Shown here: positions 1 to 9,900 of the stretch, piece by piece
Numbering within the stretch: the first letter of the stretch is position 1
Layout: every line of letters begins with the position of its first letter
Assembly: GCA_035415725.1 (NCBI GenBank)
Contig: DAOOGN010000056.1
Location: 1-27,749 of the forward strand
Length of the DNA stretch: 27,749 nt
Origin: DSWT01 sp035415725
GTDB lineage: Bacteria > Chloroflexota > Anaerolineae > B4-G1 > SLSP01
Reading direction: 5' to 3'
Notes under the pieces: model-generated
Told to the model about the DNA's origin: nothing
Database searches by the model: none
Seen by the model: the letters and a program-made list of their open reading frames with translations, nothing else
Translations under genes and position numbers: made by a program

Positions 1-54
1 TGCACCCTCCCCCAAGTCCCGTTCGCCACCTGGCAAGGGTGGCTGAATAGTTAC
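1..54 (-). repeat. Dispersed repeat B, copy 1
   Basis: This stretch matches the reverse complement of 27554-27607 at 49 of 54 positions by hand alignment. The shared core contains CACCTGGCAAGGG and GGCTGAATAGTTAC. It lies just downstream of the minus-strand nucleotidyltransferase gene and runs to the window edge, so the element may continue to the left. It has no reading frame of note. Confidence 0.85.
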
Positions 55-60
55 AGTTTT

Positions 61-375
61 TTAACTTCCAGTTCCATAGATCATTGTCCTGTCTTGTGCA
101 ATTGCCTGCCGAAAATAGGGATTTCTGATAGCTTGTTCCTCAACCAGGTCAACCGAGCGTTTAAAAAGCTGCTCCAGCGCTTCTTTGAAACCGAAATATT
201 GTTCGAAAGCACCCAATGGGTGTTCTTCCGCAAAGTCTACGACGAAATCGATATCGCTGTGCTGGGCAGCGAAATCTCCACGCGCCGCAGAGCCAAATAG
301 CTCCAACCGTTTGACGCCATATTTTCGGCACAACTCGGCTAGCTCATCCATATAGGCGTTGATTTCCAACATCAT
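61..375 (-). CDS. MNT-type nucleotidyltransferase (MntA-like minimal NTase)
   Basis: A 104-residue minimal nucleotidyltransferase of the DNA polymerase beta fold. The signature is clear: LFGSAARGDF at residues 26-35, then SDID with Asp41 and Asp43, and a third acidic residue, Asp76, in RSVDLV. These are the usual metal-binding residues, so the enzyme should be active. In many bacteria and archaea such proteins are MntA antitoxins that AMPylate a HEPN toxin (HepT). No HEPN gene is visible here: the preceding gene is glnS, only 20 bp upstream, and the window ends 60 bp downstream, so a partner could lie just outside. GAGAGG about 6 bases before the double ATG supports the start. It could be co-transcribed with glnS. 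Family assignment is firm, the antitoxin role uncertain. Confidence 0.85.
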   Translation of the reverse strand: MMLEINAYMDELAELCRKYGVKRLELFGSAARGDFAAQHSDIDFVVDFAEEHPLGAFEQYFGFKEALEQLFKRSVDLVEEQAIRNPYFRQAIAQDRTMIYGTGS

Positions 376-395
376 GGTTTACCTCTCGATCAATG

Positions 396-2078
<1,683 letters not shown>

Positions 2079-2094
2079 ACTCTCCTCCCCTTGA

Positions 2095-2128
2095 AAAGTC
2101 CAAAGTCCCAAGTCCAAAGTCAAAGTCC
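2095..2128. repeat. Tandem heptamer array (AAAGTCC type)
   Basis: Five near-identical units in a row: AAAGTCC, AAAGTCC, CAAGTCC, AAAGTC, AAAGTCC. The array lies 17-50 bases upstream of the glnS start codon, just before its ribosome binding site. It resembles the short tandem heptamers (STRR) known from cyanobacteria. Confidence 0.8.
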
Positions 2129-2149
2129 TTGAAAACTCTGTGTCTGGTC

Positions 2150-2231
2150 TGAAAATAGCGCGATATTCGTCGTGGCGACTTTAGTCGCCTGTGCACTCAA
2201 CGACTGAAGTCGTTACTACGCGCTATTTTCA
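2150..2231. repeat. MITE/REP-like palindromic element with terminal inverted repeats
   Basis: An 82-bp element bounded by perfect 13-bp inverted repeats (2150-2162, TGAAAATAGCGCG, and its complement at 2219-2231). Inside are two small hairpins: GGCGACT/AGTCGCC (2174-2189, 2-base loop) and AACGACT/AGTCGTT (2199-2214, 2-base loop). The two stems differ at positions that stay paired, so stem structure rather than sequence has been kept. No coding capacity. Confidence 0.75.
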
Positions 2232-2238
2232 TCGTTTA

Positions 2239-2288
2239 TTGAAAATAGGACGATATTCGTAGTGTAACGACTGAAGTCGTTACTACGC
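2239..2288. repeat. Partial second copy of the palindromic element
   Basis: Begins TTGAAAATAGGACGATATTCGT, very like the left end of the 2150-2231 element, and ends with hairpin AACGACT/AGTCGTT (2266-2281) followed by ACTACGC, which also follows the second hairpin of copy 1. The closing terminal repeat is missing, so this copy is truncated or rearranged. Confidence 0.65.
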
Positions 2289-2330
2289 ATGGTGTCCCGC
2301 AGGAACATGTTGACTGTGGTGAATTTCTGC

Positions 2331-2426
2331 CTACAAGTCGTAGTATAGCTCGATTTCGTAAGGATGCGGGCGCGTGTTGACTTGCTGTTCTTCCCAGCGT
2401 TTGCGTTCGATCCAGCCTTGGATTAA
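2331..2426 (-). pseudogene. glnA: C-terminal remnant of glutamine synthetase
   Basis: Reading the minus strand from 2426 gives 31 residues and a stop. They end RPHPYEIELYYDL, preceded by GWIERKRW. This is the characteristic C-terminus of type I glutamine synthetase (E. coli ends TPHPVEFELYYSV, and cyanobacterial enzymes have RPHPYEF-LYYD). There is no start codon and nothing GlnA-like upstream. Instead AAGGAGG, which looks like a ribosome binding site, sits 9 bases before the remnant. The simplest reading (inference) is that an internal deletion removed almost the whole gene, joining its leader to its tail. The palindromic elements at 2150-2288 lie immediately downstream and may have driven the rearrangement. 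Confidence 0.8.
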
Positions 2427-2559
2427 CTTTCGACCTCCTTGAAAATAACCACCCATCTCCACGAATCTTGTATGGGGCGACAAGATGTTTGTGGTGCAAT
2501 CTATTGACAGCCATTATATGCACCTTTGCTTTGTCGGCAAGAAAATGCTGTTATGTCAT

Positions 2560-2588
2560 TTGAACCTTATGCCGAAGTTGTGTATACT
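2560..2588 (+). promoter_or_regulatory. Possible sigma70-type promoter for the sugar-isomerase operon
   Basis: TTGAAC at 2560-2565 and TATACT at 2583-2588 are separated by 17 bp. The -10 box matches the consensus at 5 of 6 positions and the -35 at 4 of 6. It lies 77 bases before the ATG at 2665. Confidence 0.5.
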
Positions 2589-2593
2589 TTAGA

Positions 2594-2614
2594 CGTGAGG
2601 CGTGAAGCGTGAGC
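2594..2614. repeat. Tandem heptamer array (CGTGAGG type)
   Basis: Three consecutive heptamers, CGTGAGG, CGTGAAG, CGTGAGC, inside the untranslated leader of the sugar-isomerase gene. The same unit returns after that gene at 3413-3433. Confidence 0.7.
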
Positions 2615-2664
2615 AGAAAATCACTATCACGCATCAACAAGAAAATTGTCTGAAGGAGAACACA

Positions 2665-3417
2665 ATGGCTCGTATTCCTATTGCCCTGCAATTGTATTCT
2701 ATTCGCCACGACTGCGAGAAGGATTTGCCCGGCACGCTGAAGGCCGTCGCCGGGATGGGCTACAACGGGGTGGACTTCGCCGGATACTACGGCTATGACG
2801 CCCCGACTCTCCGCACACTGCTCGACGACCTGGGCCTCAAGGCCGCGGGCTGTCACACGGACATTCGGACGTTGCTGGGTGACGAGTTGCCCAAGACGGT
2901 CGAGTTCAACCACATTCTCGGCAACAAGTTTTTGATTGTGCCCGGCCTGCCGGAAACCTATTGCAACTCCCGCGATGCCTGGCTCAGGACCGCTGAAGTG
3001 TTCAACGAGATCGCGGCGAAGCTCAAGCCCGAGGGGATGTACACCGGCTATCACAACCACCACATCGAGTTTGTCCCGCTGGACGGCGAGTTACCGTGGG
3101 ACACCTTCTTCGGCAACACCGTGCCCGAGGTCGTGATGCAGATCGATCTCGGCAACGCGCTGCACGGTGGGGCCGATCCGGTGGCCTTCCTCAAACGCTA
3201 TCCAGGCCGCGCGCGCACGGTGCATCTCAAGGCGTACTCCGCGACGAACGACAAGGCCCTCATCGGCGAGGACGACGTAAATTGGGCCGAGGTTTTCCGT
3301 CTCTGCGACGCCGACCCTGTAACCGAGTGGTACATTGTGGAACAGGAAAGCTACGCCTATCCGCCTTTGGAGTGCGTGGCGCGTTGTCTTCAGGCGCTCC
3401 GCGCCATGGGGAAGTGA
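2665..3417 (+). CDS. Sugar phosphate isomerase/epimerase (xylose isomerase-like TIM barrel)
   Basis: A 250-residue protein of the AP endonuclease 2/xylose isomerase-like TIM-barrel family (COG1082 type), which isomerises or epimerises sugars with a divalent metal. It opens with IALQLYSIRHDCEKD, typical of the family's first strand. Likely metal and substrate residues follow in order: TGYHNHHIEF (residues 127-136), QIDLGNALHGG with Asp161, TVHLKAY with His187 and VEQESY with Glu226. Substrate cannot be told from sequence. The ATG at 2665 is chosen because GAAGGAGAA lies just upstream; an in-frame start at 2602 would place a heptamer repeat inside the gene. It is followed after 71 bp by a mannonate-dehydratase-like gene, suggesting a shared operon for uronate or related sugar use. 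Confidence 0.88.
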   Translation: MARIPIALQLYSIRHDCEKDLPGTLKAVAGMGYNGVDFAGYYGYDAPTLRTLLDDLGLKAAGCHTDIRTLLGDELPKTVEFNHILGNKFLIVPGLPETYCNSRDAWLRTAEVFNEIAAKLKPEGMYTGYHNHHIEFVPLDGELPWDTFFGNTVPEVVMQIDLGNALHGGADPVAFLKRYPGRARTVHLKAYSATNDKALIGEDDVNWAEVFRLCDADPVTEWYIVEQESYAYPPLECVARCLQALRAMGK

Positions 3418-3433
3418 AGCGTGAGGCGTGAGA
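3413..3433. repeat. Tandem heptamer array overlapping a stop codon
   Basis: Units AGTGAAG, CGTGAGG, CGTGAGA. The first contains the TGA stop (3415-3417) of the sugar-isomerase gene. It is the same unit family as 2594-2614, so this gene is flanked by matching arrays. Confidence 0.7.
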
Positions 3434-3488
3434 GGTAAATGACGCCTGACGAGTGACCAAAACTAACTATACGAGAAAGGATATTGGA

Positions 3489-4481
3489 ATGATCAAAATT
3501 GCTGAAGTGCTGCCGCCCTATCCCACGCCGTTGTGGCGGTTGGTCAAACAGTGCGGCGTGGATTACGTCGTTGGATCGATGGATTTCCGGCGCGGCTTGA
3601 ATGTGGATCAAGAGAGTTTGCCGTGGAGCTATATGTCGCTGGTGCGGATCAAAACCGCCTATGAGGATGGCGGTTTCAAATTCGACGTGCTTGAAAGCCG
3701 CCCGCCGCTCAACAAGGCCAAACTCGGCCTGCCGGGACGGGATGAAGAAATCGACACCGCGATCACCCTGATCCGCAACATGGGCGCACTCGGCATCCCG
3801 GTGTGGTGCTATGAGTGGATGCCCGTCTTCAACTGGATGCGCACCTCGACCACTGCGCCGGTGCGGGGTGGGGCGCTGGCGACGGCCTATGATCACGACC
3901 TGATGCGCCACGCACCGCTCACGGAGTACGGCGTCGTCACCGAAGAGCAGTTGTGGGAGAATCTGGAATACTTCCTCAAAGCGGTGGTGCCGGAAGCGGA
4001 GAAGGCCGGCGTCAAACTGGCGATGCACCCCGATGATCCGCCCGTCTCGCCGATTCGCGGGTTGGGGCGCATTATGCGCAGCCTCGACAACTACCAACGC
4101 TTGCTCGACCTCGTGCCCAGTCCGGTCAACGGTATTGCGCTGTGCATGGGCAACTTTACTTTGATGACCGACGACCTGCCCGCCGCGATCCGCCATTTTG
4201 GCCGGCAGGACAAAATCTTCTTTGTGCACTTCCGCGACGTGCGCGGCACGCCGGAGAAGTTCGTCGAAACCTTCCACGACGATGGCAAGACCGACATGCT
4301 GGCGTGTATGCAGGCCTACCGCGACATCGGCTTCGAGGGCGTCTGCCGCCCTGATCACGTCCCCACGATGGAAGGCGACAGCAACGACAACCCCTCGTAT
4401 TCATCGGTGGGGCGGCTCTTTGCCATTGGCTATCTCAAGGGCCTGCGCGAAGCTGTTTACGGTGGAAGATCTGACGAATGA
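3489..4481 (+). CDS. Mannonate dehydratase family protein (UxuA-like)
   Basis: A 330-residue TIM-barrel protein related to D-mannonate dehydratase, which converts D-mannonate to 2-keto-3-deoxygluconate in hexuronate breakdown. Family landmarks are VWCYEWMPVFNWMRT (residues 105-119; UxuA has a similar CYNFMPVLDWTRT), LAMHPDDPP (His180), IALCMGNF (Cys219), FVHFRDVRG (His247) and CRPDHVP (Asp289). The His, Cys, His, Asp set corresponds to the metal ligands of UxuA, so it is probably catalytic. It is slightly shorter than classical UxuA and may act on a related sugar acid. The ATG at 3489 follows AGAAAGGA; an in-frame start at 3453 lacks a clear ribosome binding site. It lies in the same direction as, and 71 bp after, the sugar isomerase. 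Confidence 0.88.
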   Translation: MIKIAEVLPPYPTPLWRLVKQCGVDYVVGSMDFRRGLNVDQESLPWSYMSLVRIKTAYEDGGFKFDVLESRPPLNKAKLGLPGRDEEIDTAITLIRNMGALGIPVWCYEWMPVFNWMRTSTTAPVRGGALATAYDHDLMRHAPLTEYGVVTEEQLWENLEYFLKAVVPEAEKAGVKLAMHPDDPPVSPIRGLGRIMRSLDNYQRLLDLVPSPVNGIALCMGNFTLMTDDLPAAIRHFGRQDKIFFVHFRDVRGTPEKFVETFHDDGKTDMLACMQAYRDIGFEGVCRPDHVPTMEGDSNDNPSYSSVGRLFAIGYLKGLREAVYGGRSDE

Positions 4482-4506
4482 CTAGCCGACTAACGACTAT
4501 CTGACT
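4479..4506. repeat. Tandem heptamer array (NCGACTA type) starting at a stop codon
   Basis: Units TGACTAG, CCGACTA, ACGACTA, TCTGACT. The first three bases are the stop codon of the UxuA-like gene, and the array ends 16 bases before the next start codon. Confidence 0.65.
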
Positions 4507-4522
4507 GCTTTTGAAGGTGATT

Positions 4523-4804
4523 ATGCGCTGGTCTGAGATACGAACAGCTTATCCTAATCAATGGTTGGTTATCGAGGCTCTTGAAGCACATACAAGCGTC
4601 GATGCTGAACGGCTTCTGGATCGTTTGGCTGTCATTGAAACTTGCATTGATGGCCATTCCGCGATGCAACGTTACCGTCAACTGCATCAAGAGTATCCAC
4701 AGAGAGAATTTTACTTCGTGCATACCAGCCGTGAAGAACTGAATATCCGCGAACGATACTGGCTTGGCATTCGGAGGCCCTATGCAGTTGTCGCTGAGAG
4801 ATAA
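4523..4804 (+). CDS. Small conserved protein of unknown function
   Basis: A 93-residue soluble protein with no signal peptide or membrane segment. It starts MRWSEIRTAYPNQWLVIEAL and ends with FYFVHTSREELNIRERYWLGIRR. From memory, proteins with this 'YPN-W-VIE ... FVHTSREEL-IRER-WLG' pattern recur in Chloroflexota and Cyanobacteria without a known role; a search would be needed to confirm this. The ATG at 4523 follows GAAGGTGA; an in-frame TTG at 4511 overlaps that binding site and is less likely. It sits between two carbohydrate genes, 41 bp after the UxuA-like gene, but nothing ties it to sugar metabolism. Confidence 0.75.
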   Translation: MRWSEIRTAYPNQWLVIEALEAHTSVDAERLLDRLAVIETCIDGHSAMQRYRQLHQEYPQREFYFVHTSREELNIRERYWLGIRRPYAVVAER

Positions 4805-4891
4805 TCTACCCTGATGCAGATGGGCGCTATCATCAACTTACGTGAGATGCAGCTTTCGTTTGAGCCTTAACAGTCTGTACAGGAGCATAAG

Positions 4892-6943
4892 ATGATCGAA
4901 AAATACCCCCCGATTACGTCGAAATTGCCTGTCTTCCTCCACGGCGGCGACTACAATCCCGACCAGTGGCCTGCCGAGGTGTGGGAAGAGGACATGCGCC
5001 TGATGAAGCTCGCCCACTGCAACGCGATGAGCGTGGGCATCTTTGCCTGGGCGCGTCTGGAACCCGCCGAGGGCCAGTTCGACTTCGACTGGCTCGACCG
5101 GGTGATGGACATGATCGCCGCCAATGGCGGTGTGGTCGTGCTGGCGACTCCCAGTGGAGCGCGCCCGGCGTGGCTGGCGCGGAAGTACCCCGAAGTACTG
5201 CGCGTCCGCGAAGACCGGCAGCGCAATCTTTTTGGCGGACGGCACAATCACTGCCTCACCTCGCCGATCTACCGCGAGAAGGTGCGTCTCATCAACAGCA
5301 AGCTGGCCGAGCGGTACGCCCATCATCCGGCGCTGGCCGTGTGGCACCTCTCCAACGAGTACAGCGGTGATTGTCACTGCGAGTTGTGCCGCGCAGCCTT
5401 CATCGAGTGGCTCAAGGCGAAGTACGGGACGCTGGACGCGCTCAATCACGCCTGGTGGACGGCTTTCTGGAGCCACACCTACACCGACTGGGACCTGATC
5501 GAGCCGCCGAGCCGCATCGGCGAGACGTCGGTGCATGGCCTCGCCCTGGACTGGAAGCGTTTCGTTACCGACCAGACGACGGATTTCATGCGCCACGAGA
5601 TTGCCGCCCTGCGCGAGTTCACGCCGGATGTCCCCGTTACCACGAACATGATGGGCACGTTTACCGGCCTCAACTACTGGCGGATGGCGCCCCACCTGGA
5701 CGTCATCTCCTGGGACAGCTACCCCACCTGGCACGCCGGCGACGATGTAAAGCTGGCCGCCGATGTCGCCTTTGTCCACGACATCAACCGCTGTCTCAAG
5801 GGCGGCAAGCCGTTTATGCTGATGGAAAGCGTCCCCAGCGCCACCAACTGGGTGCAATCCGCCAAGGTGAAGCGACCGGGGATGCATGTGCTCTCGTCAT
5901 TGCAGGCTGTGGCCCACGGCGCGGATACGGTGCAGTATTTCCAGTGGCGCAAGAGCCGTGGATCGGCGGAGAAGTTCCACGGCGCTGTGGTCGATCACGT
6001 AGGGCACGAACACACCCGCGTCTTCCGCGACGTTGCCGACCTGGGCGTGAAGCTGGAACAGCTCGCGCCCGTGGTGGGGACGACGGTGCGCCCGGATGTG
6101 GCGATCATCTACGACTGGGAGAATCTGTGGGCGATGAACGATGCGCAAGGCCCGCGCCGCGGCGATAAGGGCTACCTGGACGCCTGCAAGCGCCATTATC
6201 GCGCCTTCTGGGAGCGCGGCATCCCCGTGGATGTGATCGATATGGAGCAGGACTTGAGCCGCTACAAGCTGGTCATCGCGCCGATGCTCTACATGCTGCG
6301 CCCCGGCGTGGATGAACGCATCGCGGCGTTTGTCGATGCGGGCGGGACGTTCGTAGCGACGTACTGGACGGGCATCGTGGACGAGAACGACCTGGTCATC
6401 CTGGGCGGCTGGCCCGGCGGCAAGCTGCGCCAGGTGTTGGGGATATGGGATGAGGAGATCGACGCCCTCTACGAAAACGACCGCAACGCCGCAGCTTTTG
6501 TGGATGGCAACCCGCTTGGCCTGGTGGGCGAGTACGAACTACGCGACTACTGCACGCTCGTCCACCCGGAAGGCGCGCAGGTGCTGGCAACGTACCGCGA
6601 CGATTTCTACGCCGGGCGGCCTGTGCTCACCGCCAACGCCTATGGCGACGGGCAGGCGTATTACCTCGCCTCCAACCCCGATGATGGCTTCCTGCGTGAT
6701 TTCTACGGCGCGCTCGACGCGCACCTGGGCCTGCTACACTCGCTCGACGCGGACCTGCCGCACGGCGTCAGCGCGCAACTGCGCACCGATGGTGAGACGG
6801 AGTACGTCTTCGTGATGAACTTCAACGCCGAACCTGTGATGATCGACCTGGGCGAGACGGCCTATACGGATTTGCTCACTGGAGAGACGTTGCATGGCGC
6901 AGTCGAATGGGGTGTCTACGAGGTCAAGGTGCTCGTGGCGTAA
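4892..6943 (+). CDS. GH42 beta-galactosidase
   Basis: A 683-residue glycoside hydrolase of family 42, which removes terminal beta-galactose. HGGDYNPDQWP (residues 17-27) and GIFAWARLEPAEG-FDFDWLD mark the start of the barrel. The acid/base is Glu156 in WHLSNEYSG and the nucleophile is Glu312 in FMLMESVPSATNW. Cys121, Cys161, Cys163 and Cys166 (the last three in CHCELC) match the zinc-binding cysteines of the Thermus-type enzymes. A class I amidotransferase-like trimerisation domain (about residues 395-600) and a small C-terminal beta domain follow, giving the usual family length. No signal peptide is seen, so it probably acts inside the cell on imported oligosaccharides. CAGGAG stands before the ATG. 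A strong hairpin follows the stop codon. Confidence 0.96.
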   Translation: MIEKYPPITSKLPVFLHGGDYNPDQWPAEVWEEDMRLMKLAHCNAMSVGIFAWARLEPAEGQFDFDWLDRVMDMIAANGGVVVLATPSGARPAWLARKYPEVLRVREDRQRNLFGGRHNHCLTSPIYREKVRLINSKLAERYAHHPALAVWHLSNEYSGDCHCELCRAAFIEWLKAKYGTLDALNHAWWTAFWSHTYTDWDLIEPPSRIGETSVHGLALDWKRFVTDQTTDFMRHEIAALREFTPDVPVTTNMMGTFTGLNYWRMAPHLDVISWDSYPTWHAGDDVKLAADVAFVHDINRCLKGGKPFMLMESVPSATNWVQSAKVKRPGMHVLSSLQAVAHGADTVQYFQWRKSRGSAEKFHGAVVDHVGHEHTRVFRDVADLGVKLEQLAPVVGTTVRPDVAIIYDWENLWAMNDAQGPRRGDKGYLDACKRHYRAFWERGIPVDVIDMEQDLSRYKLVIAPMLYMLRPGVDERIAAFVDAGGTFVATYWTGIVDENDLVILGGWPGGKLRQVLGIWDEEIDALYENDRNAAAFVDGNPLGLVGEYELRDYCTLVHPEGAQVLATYRDDFYAGRPVLTANAYGDGQAYYLASNPDDGFLRDFYGALDAHLGLLHSLDADLPHGVSAQLRTDGETEYVFVMNFNAEPVMIDLGETAYTDLLTGETLHGAVEWGVYEVKVLVA

Positions 6944-6960
6944 GGGGACGAAATCTATTA

Positions 6961-6998
6961 CAAGACCCCAAAGGTCTTCGAAAATCTTTGGGGTCTTG
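6961..6998. terminator. Bidirectional terminator-like hairpin
   Basis: A perfect 13-bp stem (CAAGACCCCAAAG and its complement) with a 12-base loop. It fills the space between the convergent GH42 and regulator genes and ends exactly one base before the regulator's stop codon. The T-run is weak on both strands. Confidence 0.8.
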
Positions 6999-9900
6999 TT
7001 ATGGTTTGCGGAATTCGGTCGGCAGCCCGGCGACAATTTCCTCCAGCGATAAAGCGGTTTCATCTGGCGCGGTGAGGCCCAATTCGTCCAGCAGGCGTTT
7101 TGCCTTCTCCTGGGTATCGCGCTCGCTGGCCGGATGGCACCGCATCGCCGCGAGCAGCGTCGCCGCTCGCTCGCGCTCTCCCTGCTGCGCCAAGAGAACG
7201 GCCAGATTCACCAGGATTTTGGTCGCCATAGTGAGCATTTGGGTCTCCATAGCGATGTGCAACGCTTCGGCCAACATATCCTGAGCATGATGGCAATGGT
7301 TTTGCGCACAGGCGACTTCGCCCAGGTTGTTCAGGCAGGTCATGATCGTCCACGGTTCCTGGATGGCGTGCCCAATGTTGAGTCCTTCCCGATAAAATTG
7401 CGACGCTTTCTGGTATTCGCCCAAAGTGTAAGCGATTTCCCCCAGGTTGCTCAAGGCAATCGCCTGGCCGTTTTGGTCGCCGATTTGGCGGCAGATGTCT
7501 AGGCTTTCTTGATAAAATGCTTCGGCTTTTGTGTACTGTTCGAGCAGGTGGAAGATCGTGCCCAGGTTATTGAGGTGAATGGCGACGTTGAATTGATCGT
7601 CGAGGTCGCGGCTCAGGGCGAGGCACTCTTCGAACATTTGCTGCGCTTTGACGTAATCTCCGCGATGGCAGGCCACGTCACCCAGGGCGTTGAGTGGCGA
7701 CATGATGAGTCGCTGATCGCCGAGTTCTCGCGCGAGCGCCAGGCTTTCTTCGTGTAGAGCTTCGGTTCGTTCCAGATTGCCAGCCCCGTAACAGAGGATC
7801 CCCAATATCTGGAGTGACTGCGCCATACCTCTGCGATCTCCAATTTGTTGAGATAGGGCTAGACTTCTCTGAGCTAGCCGCTCGGCCTCGTCATTGTGTC
7901 CCTGATGGCGGATGGCGTTTGCCAGATTGACCAGGCCGAAGATTTGTTCATCTGGCATGTCTTGATGCTCGAAGATCTCCAGGCTGCTTTTCAACGCGGC
8001 AGCAGCATGTTCGAAGAAGCCCTGGTGGCAATAGAGCGCCCCTTGACGGGCCAGAAGCTTGCCGAGCAAGGGTTCCTGCTCCGGCTCTGTGCTCCACTGC
8101 TCTATGGCCTGCACGAGCAGCGTCACCCCGGCCTGAAACCAGCAACGGATGTCGTAGAAGTCGTACAGGCTCTCCAGACTTTGCTCAACCTCGCGCGCGT
8201 ATCTTTGCGACACCGCCCACTGCCATGCCTGCTGGACGTTATCGCTTTCCAGGGTGATTGCGGCGAGGGCCTGTTTTTGTGATGCGCCTTTCAGGTACGG
8301 CTCTTGTCTTTCCAGAAATGTGGCGTAATAGCGCGCATGCTCCACGTAGACGGCAGGTGCATCTCCCGTCGCGTCGAGTTTCTCGGCGACGTATTGGTGC
8401 AGGAGCGGGTGCAAGCTGTAGCGCCCGTTGGCGTCGGCGCGCAGCAGCGATTTGTGGATCAGCCCGGTGAGTAACTCGGTGGAGGCTGCGGCGACCTGCG
8501 CGGCGGCGTGATGGTCGAAGCCGCCCCGGAAGATGGCCAGTCGGGCCAGACAGGCGCGTTCCGGGTCGCTCAACAGCTTCCACGAGTACTCGAAGGAAGC
8601 GCGCAGGCTACGATGGCGCGGATCGACGTTGCGGAGAGTGGTCGTCAGGGCATCGCTGTTGGCGGCGATTTCCGCGGCGATGTCGCTACACGCGCGGGTA
8701 CCCACCCAGGCCGCCGCGAGTTCGAGGCCCAGGGGGATGCCTTCGACGAGTCGGCAGATGTGCAGCACATCGGCCAGCGTCCACGCATCGAGCGTGAAGC
8801 GTCGATCCACCCGCTGCGCACATTCGATGAACAGGGTGACGGCGCTGTAGTTTGCCGCGTCCAGGTCAGGTGTATCCGTTGCGGGATACGCCAGCCCTTC
8901 CAGGTGGTAGACCCGTTCTTCGCGCAGGTTGAGCCGCTCGCGCGATGTTACCAACAGTGTGACGCCGGGCGCGCGGCTGAGGATCTGCTCGATGAGGGCG
9001 CTGTTGCAGGGCGTGTCGCCTTGCAGAAGGTGCTCGAAGTTGTCGAGTGCCAGGAGCAGTTCCTTTTCGCGCAGGTAATTGAGCACTTGTACGTCGGGCG
9101 ACTGTGATCCTTGCAGGGAAAAGTGGAGCGCTCCGGCAATGGCATAGGCAATAAATTCGGCAGACGTCACCGCGCCCAATGGGACGAAGGCGACGCCGTG
9201 CGCGAACAGGCCGCGCTGCTCTTCCAGCACTTGCAGTGCCAGACGGCTCTTGCCGATTCCGCCCGGTCCGACGAGGGTGACGAGACGGCAATCCGGCGCA
9301 GACAGCCATTCTGCGAGTTCGGCCAACTCGGTTTCTCGACCGACGAAGCGGGTGGGAAGCGCTGGTAGGCCGTTGTCGGGCGGCTTGGCCTGTACCTCTT
9401 CGCGCTTGATCGCTTCGCAGAGCGCCGTCGTCTCCGTCATCGGTTCGACGTCCAACTCCTGGGCCAGGAGGCGGCGGCAGGTTTCGTATTGGGCCAGCGC
9501 CGCGCTGCGTTCGCCTTCCAGGGCGAGCAGTCGCATCAACTGGCGGTGTGCTTCCTCGCGCCAGGGTTCCAGTTCCACCTGCCGCCAGGCGTATTGGCGC
9601 GCGCGGGCCAGATCGCCGCGTCGGGTGTGGTATTCGGTCAGCGTAAACAGCGCCTCGATGGCCTCGCGATGCAGCCATTCGCGCTTGAGGGTGGCCCATT
9701 CCTCGAAGAGCGTGCTATCGCCCAGGAAGAAGTGTTCCAGAAACTCCCCGCGATACAGGGCCGCCATCTGCTCCAGACGTTGCAGACAGGGACGGCAATT
9801 TTCTCTGCGCCGGTGGCGATGCTGTCGGCAGGCGCGACTGAGGGTCTCGAACTGCGTCACGTCCAGGGTGTAATCACTGGCGGGATTGAACTGCACGGTA

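Noticed and set aside
2236..2523. 95-residue minus-strand open frame covering the glnA remnant
   Set aside because: It reads a different frame from the conserved glutamine synthetase tail and has no similarity I can recognise.
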